DNA of 64,000 nucleotides from Drosophila pseudoobscura (lineage: Eukaryota > Arthropoda > Insecta > Diptera > Drosophilidae), in contig NC_046683.1 in NCBI RefSeq assembly GCF_009870125.1, forward strand, positions 17,679,001-17,743,000, given 5' to 3'. The notes below the pieces were generated by a model. That model searched no databases. It was given only the letters and a program-made list of their open reading frames with translations, and had not been told where the DNA came from. Of the stretch, positions 1 through 12,200 are shown piece by piece (the stretch's first letter is position 1; the number at the start of each line of letters is the position of its first letter). The position numbers and the translations under genes were made by a program.

Positions 1-210
1 GGATCGAGTGGAATGTCGCCGCAGTAGCGGAGAACGCAGTCAAAGCACTCGAGCGCCAGAGAGGCCAGGTCGTTGGGGAGCCGGAGTAGCGGCAGGCGTA
101 TGGCATGGCCCTGCCACTTGACCAGCTCCGCATAGGAGCGGTTGGCGGCCGACTGCGACTGCGACTGGGACTGGTGTCGCTCATGATGTCGATCGGCGTC
201 CCGCAGTTGG
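1..210 (-). CDS. Myo10A: Myo10A exon: body of second MyTH4 domain (cut by window edge)
   Basis: Acceptor TCTTTGCAG ends at 211. The phase-2 junction restores an Asp codon and reads DQLRDADRHHERHQSQSQSQ and then YAELVKWQGHAIRLPLL, ending CVLRYCGDIPLDP at the window boundary. The LVKW, LP-L and RY-GD-P pattern is the MyTH4 signature. The Ser-Gln repeat fills the variable loop between the first two helices. The domain core and FERM lie to the left of the window. Confidence 0.88.
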
Positions 211-3200
211 CTGCAAAGAGTGCGAAACATTATAGCTATGCAGCTCTCGTGGGATGTGGTGGATGCACTTACTCGTTGCGGAAGTGCTGCATGGCGAACT
301 GGAGCAGCGAGTACTTCGTGACCGAGGGCGGTGTGCCGCCGTTGGTCTCCTCCTGCATGTAGTTGGCGTCCAGGTCATGGTGCGTCATTGACTGCTGCTG
401 CTGGTGCTGCTGCTGCGTCTGATCCGTCTGCTGCGACTGGCCATTGGTGAGGGAGGAGGGCTGTTGGCCTGCATTCGGCTTGCGGGCCGAGTGCAGGTAG
501 CTCTGCTGCTTCATGAAGCGCTGCTGCTGACCCTGGTGATGCTGCTCAGCCGCCAGCTGCTGCTCCTCAAGGGCATCCTCCAGCTGTTGTTGCTGGTGCT
601 GCTGCTGCTGCTGGTGCTGTTGCTGCTGGTGGTGGTGCTGCTGCTGCTGCAGGTGATGGTGCAGCTCCGACTGCTGGTGCTGCTGTTGCTGCTTCTCCCC
701 CTCGTTCCCGTTCAAGTTGCCGTGCTCGTTGCGCTGGGCATGCGCCTGGCGAGATTCCAGGCGCTCCAGCGGAACATTTAGGGTCTGGGCAGCGGCTCGG
801 GCGCCCGACGAGAGCGTCGAGGCCTTCGATTGTGACTGCAACGGAAGAACAGAACATGGTTAGATGGTGTCCGAACAGATATACCCCATACCCTGAGTAT
901 CAGTAGCCGAGAGAGCGCATCGCTTGCAATTTACTAATTGACTCGCCGCGAATGCAGCGCTGGCCATGCCATGTCAATGGCATGTGAAAGTTGCTGGCCA
1001 CTTTTTTGGGCAGCTCGGCGCAACCAGTTGCCAGTTGCCAGTGGCCCAGACCGGTTGCCAGTGGACAGGGAGGCGTGCCCGATGATTTATGCTCCCATAT
1101 AGACCAGCAGCGGTCGAGGGCGTGCTGGCGGTGGCACCGCACTCGACGCTGCGTTTTTGGCAACGAAAGTGTTGCCCGTTGGCGCTTTTTTACTGCTTCC
1201 CGAATTTAATTATTTGGTGCAATTTGTTGCAATTTGCTGCAATTGCTTTCTTTTTTGCACGTCTTCAATACTTACACCCACAACAAACATTCATCCATCC
1301 CCGCACCCCACCTCGGGTGCACACTCGGGCGCGGAAAGACTTGAAAAAGTGGCTGCTTATGAAAGCGGAAATTTTGCACCAATCAATCCACCTGCCATAG
1401 GCGAGAAACTATGCCCACTGTTCGCCAGGTTTCATCTGTGATCATCCGAGACTAATCAGGATCCATCGAGGACACCCCCAGAGGGTACTGAAGCCGGTTA
1501 AGGCCAAAGCCGTGTGTCTATAGGCACAGATCAGCCGAAAACCCCAGCTGCCAGCTATTTTTGTACATCCAAAGCCTACAGTAAAAAGATACGCACATGT
1601 ACTTATGTACCCATGTTGCACAATTACTATTGGTCACAGTTTTATTGGTCAAAATAACAATTGGTTGCTCACTCGACTCTGACAAAAGTCGCATTTGGGG
1701 CAGAGGCAACCCAACGATCACTGACTGCTTCCATACACACGCGAGCGGTGCGCCAGTTTTCATTTTTGCTTTTGGACTTTTGGATATTTCAGGAGCAGGG
1801 AAACCCATTGGAAGTGCTTAAGCACTGGGCAAAATGCTCTATATTTTGAATGATTTATTGGAATGCTTTCAGTCACTATTTCTATTCAGATAAAAGCCAG
1901 CAGGGGAATGGATTTTTAAGAGAATACTACTAAATAATACTAAACACTACTAAAATGTGCCAAGTTTCAACCACATCGCTTCAGAACAGAGCGACGGCTC
2001 GTCGGACGGACAAGGCTTTATTCCCTCATCGGCCTGAAGCAGGAATCAATATACTCTAAGAGGTGGAATAAGCTTCCTTTTCTGCGCTATATTTCAATAT
2101 ATATGTAGGTCAGTATCAGGTCTAGTAGATGCAAATGTAGTTCGAAACAAGTTTGGGTCCAACCGCACTTACGGTGATCTCCAATCGCAAAAGCGAGACC
2201 CAAGCAAAAGGCTGTAATCAATAGCAGAAAGAATTCAATTTGAGTGGCTACTCTGTAGTCCCCCCAAGGCATAGCGGGTCTCAGATTGGATCTGGACATT
2301 TCCGCCTAAATGTCCGCCATGCCAAAAAACATTAAAAGGCAAAAAAGTATAAAAAAACGTTTTCCATATACTTTTATCACGGTATTATTTTCTTAATCTA
2401 TTGAAATTAAACTAATTTAACCGATTGACATTTAACTCCATTATCTTTGAGGTGGAAATCTATTTAAACAAGCAAAAGTTTACTTTTTTCGGTATTTTTT
2501 TTGGTATTTTTAACCTCCCATAAGTAAGATGATTCTTGATAAAAGTTGTTCTTCAAAACTTTTCTTGCTCTAACATGTTGAACCACCTAAAAAAACATCC
2601 CCGAAAACCCCCCGATTGGGCTAATCTCGGCTAACAGTATATTTTAAAAGTTTTATTACCCCAGAATTTGGTAAGGTAAAACCAGTAACGTATGGGCGTC
2701 GGATGCCTCCGCGAATTTAGAGCAAAAGAGCAGGACAGGTTTTTTATATTTAATAATTTGGGAAATTACCACTGATTATTTCATATATCAGCACAAGAAA
2801 TAAGATAGAGATAGTCCTACCCAATACGCAGAGTTTTGTAATCTCAAAATCCACTTCTGTTTTCTGTAACGTAACGTGAGGTCATATTTTGGGTTATATC
2901 TTTACAACCCTCTACAACGTTCGATTGTTGTCTTTTTTGTGGTGAATATTGGGCTAGAGAACTACTATTCAATAGAGCCATATTTTGTTCAAAGGTGCAC
3001 CTTTTTCATAGTTATTTTTTTTGGCATTTAGTCGCAGAAATGCACAGAGCCCAGAAAACTAGCGCTGCAGCACAGTGTGGGCATTGTGCGAGCCAGTTGT
3101 CGTGAGCCAAATCTGATGGCCTGTAAGTATATGGGGCAGAGCTCTCAGAACCGGGGACGCAGCTGGGTCAGATGGCCTCAATCGGACTCCAGACGATCCA

Positions 3201-6200
3201 GTTTCAGCAGTGCTTGCAATGAGGAGCGCGCACACAAATGCTCGTGAGCACGAATACAGATGGAGATATACCTACGTGTTCATACATTCGTACATACGCG
3301 TATGTGTGTGCATTTATGTAGCAGAAAGAGTTAAATTTGGAGTATCATTTCTAAGTGACCGCTAAAACTTTCTTTTCGGCTTTGTTTTATTTCATATGTA
3401 CGTATTTTTCGCTCGAGTTAATTAAAATTCGAAATTAATGCGCACCATCATAGCCATCCATCCATCCTATGGCTGGCTGTCGGACACTACGGAAGCAGTA
3501 CGGGCCAAAAGAAATTAAAGTAATTTATCATAGGCCAAGCGCTCAAAGCAGAGACCGACAATAAGAAAACGCACCAAACAAAGCACACTCGGAAATTGTG
3601 TAATTAAATTATTGAAATCAAATTACAGTCACATTTTTAGCGCTCATCTTTCAGCGAAGTTCGGAAAAAAGAGGCAACAAGAACAGTGCGCGTTCTGTCT
3701 TGTTTGCATCTTTGTGGGTCACCATCCCATCCAATCCAATCCCATCCCCACTCTCATTCCCATTCCCATTCCATTCCAATCAGCAGCCATCAGTTCTCAT
3801 TGTTTTTCTTCTGCTGATTGTCTTTTTATAGATCTTGTCCGGGTAACGCAGATCGTAAAGCCATTGCACGCGCGTCAGGTGGTCGGTCATTGAACGCTCT
3901 ACGCGCTGGCATCTTCTCCAACCACGATCATCTCAGACCGACTTGGAGAGTTCACCAGCGAATTCAGTTCATGCAATTCTAGTCCATCCCAATGCAATTA
4001 ACCTTCTATAATTGAAGAAGATCGACTAGCAACGTTCCGCGGACTCAGGAAAAGCAGAGAACGTAGATCAAACGTCCTTCTGTCTCTCCTAGAGATCACT
4101 GATCTTCATCTTATGTGTTCGGATATATAGTTCGGGTTCATTTTACAGTCAGAGGAATGGGTTTCCCAAACCATAGAGTATCGAATGCTTGAGTTTCATT
4201 CGTGAATGATCATTTGCTAGCTTTCCTCAGATTACTCTAGCCCACTCTATTACGCAGTGACTCCGGGTTCAACCATCTCAAACCTCAAACATCGGCTACG
4301 GAAAGTCCCAGTTTAGGGTGTAATAGTTATGTGCCACCCATTTGTTTCACTTTTTGTTGTACAATTGGCACCCCAGACCACCCCAGACAGTCAGTTGGTT
4401 TGTTTTTGTGATTAGCTCACCCAACCCAACCCATCCGAACCCACTCGAACCCAACACAAAGCGCAATGGGATGATGTAAGCGACTTTTCAGTAGGCTGAT
4501 GGGCCGTTGGATAGAGAGGCCCATGGAGAGGTTGTCTGGCTGTTTGGCTTTTTTCTCCGTCTGGCCGCGATAATAAGGCGATTATGTGTCTACTTAATAA
4601 CGCCATTAGGCCCCGCAGCTGTACATCTGTCTTGCGGATCTGTCTCCCTGTCAGAGCTCGTTTATATCTGCCTGCACGGGCTAGCGTCCTATTTGTGGAA
4701 GATATAGAAAACTAGCTAAGGAACAAGTCAAAAGGATATAAGCCTCTTCCCTTCGATCCTTTCCTGACAGAATGGCATGGATGATTGTTTACCTCATGGG
4801 AGTTCATCGTCTCGAACCGGGCGAGGATCTCCTTAACAGATATCTTCGATTCGGTGGGCTCCTCGAGAATGGTTTCCATGCGGCTCACCGAGCCACTGCT
4901 CGCATTGCTCACCCGCCTCGTTTTGCTGCCCAACAGAAGCATGCTCGACGACGTTCCTGGGAGCACGCCAGGAGCTGGAGGGGAAGCGGCGCCACCGACG
5001 GCACCGGTGGATGGATTGGAAGAGTTTCCCAGTCCAAGAGCCATGGGCAAGCCCATGTGCTCCACGTTCGCATCTGCTCCCAGCTCCTGCTCTAGCTCCA
5101 GCTCCAGCTCCATCCGCATGTCCAAGTCCCTCGCACTCTGCTCCTCGTTGTTGTTGTCGTCTCTTTGGTTGAGCTGCAGCTTGTAGCTGAGCTGCTCCTC
5201 GAAGCAGCACTGCTCGCACTGGCCGACGGGGGCACTGGCGGTGGTGCAGCACTTGTACACGATGTCCTCCTCGACGCTCCAGGCGTTGTCGTTGTCGTTG
5301 CCCAGCTCGGAGCCGGATCCGTGACCGCACAGGTCTAGGCGCAGTGAGGCGCAGCACTGCTCGTTCAGATCGCGGATGCTCTCGTTTGTCAGCTGGTCAA
5401 GATCGCTGCGGCGCTGCAGCTGCTGATGTTGATGCTGATTCTGATTCTGGAGATGTGGATGCGGATGGTTTGGCTGTCCGTGGTGCACCTGGGCGGAGGT
5501 GATGCCCGTTATGTGGGCTATTTCCGCATCGTCCGAGTCGGTGTAGAGTATCTCGTGCTCCTCGCAACTGTCACCGTCCGTGAGGTTGTTCATCGAGTCT
5601 AGGGAGGCGCATTTGCATTCCTGATCCTGACCCTGACCCTGATCTTGATCCATATGCTTTTCCCCCTCCTGCGCCTGCGCCTGATCCTGCTCCTGATCGT
5701 GTCTCTTTCTCTGTGCCTGCGCCCTCTCCTTCGCGTTATCCTGGCCTTGCTGCTGCAGCAGCTTGAAGCTATTGACCTTGTCGTGGTGCATCTTGTTGAT
5801 CAGCGACTCCACCTTGTTGACGATGCTGCTGAACTTGTGCGGAACACTTCCGCCGGACTGCAACTGGACCGCTTTGTCTGCACTGCCCGGCGCCTGCCAG
5901 GACTTGTTGCTGCGTACGCTCTGCGACATGCTGGCTGGCTGGCTGAATTGGTGCGGCGATGGCGATGGCTATGGCTCGGATCTGGGTCTGGGTGGAAGTC
6001 ACCCAGTCACTCAGTCCATGGCCGGGCCAAGTTCCTTCGGAGCGCGTGCCAGTGAAAGTTGTTATTGCATTTTGATGAACTGCCTCAGCCTCAGCTTCAG
6101 CTTCAGCTTCAACTTCAGTGGCAGTTGCAGCAGTCCAAGTCCAAGCAAGCTGACCAAACTACACGACCATAATGAATGTTTAAATATTGTCTGAACACGC

Positions 6201-9200
6201 GCCGTCGAAGCCAACAATTCGAGGAAAAACGAAACGAAAAACGATAAATGAAAAACGAAAAATGAAAAGCGAAAAGCGAGCAACAGCACTGTGGAGTGGA
6301 GTGGAGTGCTGTGGAGTGGTGCGGTGCGGTGTGGATTGGATTCGTTGGTCGACTGGTCGGTACACCGCTACGTATGTGCCATTTTTTTGTACGTATACGT
6401 ATTTTCGCTGGCTGTCGATGTGTGGAAATTGGCAATGCAGTTAAATGCGTGCTGCATATGTTTTTCTGTCTTATTGCCTATCACGCCGCGTTGTCAGTGC
6501 CATTTATTTTTCTGCATGTTTTTTTACGCTTTTCTGCTTCAATTTATTTTAATTTGCCATTTCTGTGTGCAGTTTGTCTTTCCACTCGATGGACTGGCTG
6601 GCTCCCTGTCTCCTTTCTCTCTTCTGGGGGAGCAGTTCGAAAAATGGCCAAATAATTGGCATGGAATGCTCCGTATGTTACAGCGTTCTCCCGAAGGTAC
6701 AAATCGTTTCGGAACACCACAAGAATATAGACTATAAAAGACACCCTAAGGCAGAATAACCCTATGGCCACATCGGCATCGGAGGTTATCCAAGGGAAAA
6801 GTTCAATCAATGTGATTCCACTTTTGAACTGAGGGAACACCGAACACCGAATACCGAATTCCACTTCGCTCAACACAAGTTCAGTCGTTAAATTCAAACT
6901 GCTCTGACAGAGATTCTTCACTCCAGTCGATTCTGCGCCAATCGGGCTGATTTGTCATATATTTTTTTATGGTTTGTGGGTCAATCGATCCCCGGACCTG
7001 GCCTTAGCCTTTGTTGGGCACGTTTGGCTTTGTTTGCAGTTAGACGAAGAAAAACATTTCATTCACAGCACAGCACCAGAGCACCGACGGAGCACAGAAG
7101 CACGGAAAAAAGTTATTCAGACGAAGACGCAGGCGGAGACGGAGACAGGTGCGAAAGCAACAAAAAAAAAAAATCTACACGAATTCGGAGTCAAAGGCGG
7201 AGTTGGAGCTGGAGCTGGAGCTCTGCGTGATGCCGTTACCGCACATTTGTAACAACTGAAAACAGGGAAGACTGGTCAAGACGAGCAGAAGCGATTTAAC
7301 TGACCATTTCGCTCGCAGTAGAGCAGAACAGCCTGCTGAGAGCGGGCTGGAGCGGGTTTTAGCGGGCTAGAGCGGGCTAGAGCGGGCTAGAGCGGGTTTT
7401 AGCGGAGCTTGCTTTTGAGCAGGTTGAGTGAAAACTGAACACCGAACTGCTCTTGGCCAAGCCGAGCGTAAAGCCAGAGAGAAAGAGCGAGTGAGAGACC
7501 GAGACAGAGACAGAGACACAGCCACAGACAGAGGCAGAGCTCGAAAGTCTTTCCCCATTTCCCATTCCCATGCCCATTCCCATTCCCTGCTGAGCAGCGC
7601 AACTGTGTGGGGAATAACTGTTTCGTCCGACGCACAGTGGGGCCCCAGCCGAAAAGAGGTGGCAAAAGTCAACGAATTTGATGGGCGCCTTGGACTCAAC
7701 TTAAACCAAATTTGCCCGAGATCTCAATTGTATTACAAAAGCTGTTTCTAAGACAAGCCCGAAGAGACTTGACAGGATAAACTCACAACCCAAGTTGTAC
7801 ACTACTGAAGGGGTCTTGTTTTTGGCGTTGTTTTTGGATTTGAATTAGCTTAAGTGATACCTCAATTCCTGGTGGAACTCCCGGACAAAGCAAACAATAG
7901 AGACGGACGGTAAAACCACTACAGACGCCAACATGTTTATGGCTTGCCTTGTCCCCCTGCGGGTAAAATCGGATACTTCCGAATATTGAAAAAATCCGCG
8001 ACCATCGTCTGCTCACTAATGCCATCTGAAATTGTTTATTATTTCGTTCAGAGGCTATTCATTTAGCAAGCCGAAAAGGCCGAAGGCCCCACTGTGCCAG
8101 GTCTGGGTTCCGCTCTTCCTATTTCTCTTCCCCCCTCAACCAACGATTGGTCAGTCTGAGTCTTCGGCTTTGCCATTGGACGAGTTTTCACGCATAAAAT
8201 AGATTTAATTAAAACTCTTTAAGAAAAAAACGCTTGCTGAGAAGCATAACAAGACTTTGGTGAAGATCCAGTACTAGACGCACGACCCAACGAGGAAATA
8301 CCCTTTAAAGCGACTGCGCAAGAGGCGATTCTTAAAGGGTGTTCTCATTATGGGTCCCAGTGCACTCCGCGTATTCTCAGTCCAAGGTAGGAAGCTGTGA
8401 TCCGCCAAGTGCTGATACTCCCCCCAAAGAGGAGCGAAAAAAGAGAAAATAAAAGTGAGACGAGATATGTATGTATGTACATATGGGTGCATGTGCATGT
8501 GTGTGGTATATTCGAATGACGAACGTGCGCCAACTACGAATATCATCCATGCGGAGTGACTTACATACATGTGCACATATGTAGGTACATATATGGTGTG
8601 GAAACCACCGAAACCCACTGAGCTTTGAGACGTGCAAAAACATAGCTCTACCCTGGACGGATCGAGCCTTGCGATATCCGAGCGAGCCTATGGAGAAACG
8701 TGGCCTAAGATATCGCTGGCTTATCGATAGCTTCTCTGTACTTACACTGCACAAGAAGATTATTAAAATTTAAGAGGTAAAGAGTACAAGAATACACATT
8801 TATGAATGTATTCATATGGAAATACTAATGTGTAGACACTGAATACTGGGTGGGATTAGAAATTGCAAATTCATTATATTTAAATCGGTATGGCCAAAGA
8901 TATTTTCTTGGAAAAAAAACCCCCGCTTTCATAGTCCTGGATACAAATCGCAACTCGTCAACGCCGCAATAGGATATTACTATTGCACCCCACAGCATCC
9001 CATTGTAGCTCCTCTACATATGAATATCATCGGTATACAAAATAAAGCCATATAAACCATCAAAGTACAATTTTTCCCTTTTAAATATCTACATATATAG
9101 CGACACTCTCTACTCCACTCCACAAAACTCTACTTATTTTTTGGTCTGTTAGGTGAACTGTTTTTATTATTTATGTAGGTTCTTTAATTAGGTGGTGGAG

Positions 9201-12200
9201 TCTTCGAAATAATACTCTTTACTATTCTAGCACTAGCTTTTACCATCGATTTAGAGTCGTGTGTGTTTCATACTGCTCGGAGAATAAATCGCCCAGCGGT
9301 CTCGGAAAATGGAATTTTTGGTTCGGCCTTTAGTGGTTTTCCCATAATTTGACTCCTTTGTTTATGAAATCACTCAAGGCTCACATAGCTCTACCAAATT
9401 CTATTACTTTTGTATTTTTATTATTGATGGACCTATTTCTTTCAATGCTTTTTATTTCGTTTTTTCATGCTCTGATAAAGCCGTGCCGCAACCCATATTT
9501 TTTTTTAATAATTAGAAAACTCCGTTTGAGTGTTTAGAATTTTTTTGATGGGCGCTCGAGACCACAGGCAGTAAATATTAGGGTTATCGATGTAGTTATA
9601 GTGTGACGTATTCAAATGTCGCGGAGTGTATGTGGTCCAAGAACTTGCAGCTTCTTTCACTCGAGAATGGGGAGCCATTCGCCTAGCTTCCAGTTTTGGA
9701 GTAACTAAACACAACTGCAATAAGCATCGATTTAGCTTAAGCTTTTCTATGCATATAAGCTTTCGGTTGCAAGCATTAAAGCTCAAAGCTAAGCTTACCA
9801 TCTGCACTGAACAAGCTTTAAGCGGGCATGGAAGCTCATCGAAAGCTAACAAAGACTCAAATCAAACGAAGCTTCAACTCGCGAAGACCATAGCACACAT
9901 ACAAATGGTTGATAATTGTGGTTATAGAGGGCGGACTCACCTTCCGGAACTCCTGCACGAAGCTGGTGATCATAGACTGGATGGCGGCTGCCCTGGAGGC
10001 GTGCAGCGCCAGGTGCTTCCCGTTGCGCATGTTCAGCTGCAGGGCGGCGGGCCGGGGCAGGGTGACCGCGTTCTGGATCTCCGCGAAGGAAATGGCCTGC
10101 ACGACGATCAGGTAGTCGGCGTCGCGGCGGGCCAGGTAGAGGCCGCTGTGCGAGACGCCCATTATGCTGACGTCCGGGTAGAGGGGGGCGCCTTGCACCG
10201 CGAATAGGCGGGCGAAGTAGAGAGGCCAGTCCCGGGCCATGTCCACCAGGTGGCGCTTGACCAGCGCCCGCACCTGCTGGCCCCTGGCGGCCAGCGTGTC
10301 CACGCTGACCCCGTGGCCGTGGAGCATGTTCAGCGCGGAGCTCTTCTCCTGCGGTGTGATGCGCAGGCATGGGGTCACGCCGAACACGTCGCTCAGGACC
10401 TGGGCGAAGAGCAGGTCGAGGGCCACCGGCGGCCCGATGGGTTCATGCGGCTGGAACACCTCCTTGCGCACCCGTAGTTTCCATGGCACGCGGTTGTAAG
10501 TTAGGCAGGCACTGGCCCCGGCCCCGGCCCCGATGGTACCCAATCCTGTTGCTGTGGCCACTGCCAGTCCGGGACTCATTCCGCTGGACGACGAGGAGGC
10601 CGAGGCTGGTGGAGGGGGCACGGGGGCCGGCACCATAACGGGCGGGGGCGTGACAATCGGCTCCAGCTCCTCGCGCATCCCGGAGCTGGCCGAGCTCTTG
10701 CGCTTACGCTCGTGCTCGTACTTCTGGGCCATGTGGGTGCGAAACGTGGCCGGAGTGTTGGACTTGCCCATGGATATGGTGTCCAGGCTGGCCTGGATGA
10801 CACGCGGCGGAGCCGGCTGGTACACCTTGTGGCTCTCCTTCTCGCGCTCCACCTGGCGCAGCTCGTAGAGGCGCTCACGCTCCCGCTCCCGCTTCTCGCG
10901 CTCCTTCTCACTGCCGCTACCAGAGGCCGGGCCCTCCACCTCGGCCCGGTCCCAAACGGATTCGGAGTAGTCCTCGCGGTCTCGTGACCTGCTCCGGCTG
11001 CGTGACCTATCCCGCTCCGCCTGCTCCCAGGCGGCAACGGAGGACGCCGAGTGCTCGTCACTCAGGTGATGGTGGTGTTGGAGCAGCGGCTGGTGGTGCT
11101 GCTGGAGGGCGCTCTGGCGCACGGCGCCAAAGGTGTCCCGCTCCTGGCGCTGGATGAAGGCGGGCACGTTCTCCTTGCGGTAGTCCGGTTCCGGCTCTGG
11201 TGTGCGAGTCCGCTCGTGCGGACTTTGGGGGGCCGGGGGCGGAGCTGGAGGCGCCATGCTCGGCGGCCGAATGGGCGGCGGGGGAGCCGGCACACTGGGA
11301 GCCGGGGGCAGAAGCACTCCCGGCCAGGCGCTCGTGGGCGGGGCCGGCGGCGGAGATAGCTTGCCCTCCATCCGCTCAATCTGGGTCCGCACCGTGGCCA
11401 GAGACTCGCCGTGGTTTGCTCCGCCGTGACCTGCCCCGCTACCGCTGACGCTAGCAAAGAGTCCTCCAAGCTGCTGCTGGAGCATCAGCTTGCGGGTGTC
11501 CTCCAGCTTGGACGGAGCCCGTTGCTCCGACTTGTTGGACACCGTTGAGCGAACCGAGTGGCCGGCAGTGACCTGCTCCAGGCGCTGGCGCATCTCGGAG
11601 CTGAGCTTCAGCTTTCCCACGCTGCCGGGGGGTGGGCGATCGGCCCCGATCTCGAAGCTCTTCTTCGCCAGCTTCGTGGTGGTCACCATGGTCTGCGGTG
11701 ACTGCCCTGCGTCCTGCACATCTCTGGAGGCGGCCGCAGTCGCCGATGTGGAGGTGGAGGTGGTGGTGGTGGTTGTCTCCATGCGGATGCTGCTCCGCAT
11801 AAGCTGTGTGGTCAGGCTGCTGCCCATCATCGGCGGCGGCGGCGGCGGCGTCTGGCTTTCGATCTCGAACTCCTCCCACTCGATAGCCGTGGCGTTGCCG
11901 CCGGAGCCTCCGTTGGCGGACAGCTGGTGCTGGGCCTGGGGTGTTGTCTTGCGCTGCTGCTGGCGCATCTTGAAGGCGAAGAAGTCCTCCTCGGTCTGGA
12001 ACTGGGGCTCCCCCTGCGGCGGCGGCCAGCGCCACTTGCCGATCCTCACGGTCTTGGCCCGACCGTAAGGGTCGAGGAAGTGACGCGTCTCGGACGGGTC
12101 CTTGCACTCCAGCGGCGGCGGCATCGGCGGTGGCGGTGGTGGCGCCGGCGGATGCACTGAATCCATCACCACCAGGCTGGTGCGCATGGCCTTCAGCCGC

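Noticed and set aside
5645..6194. Plus-strand frames of 136 and 143 codons
   Set aside because: Antisense of the Gln/Asp-rich myosin linker exon.
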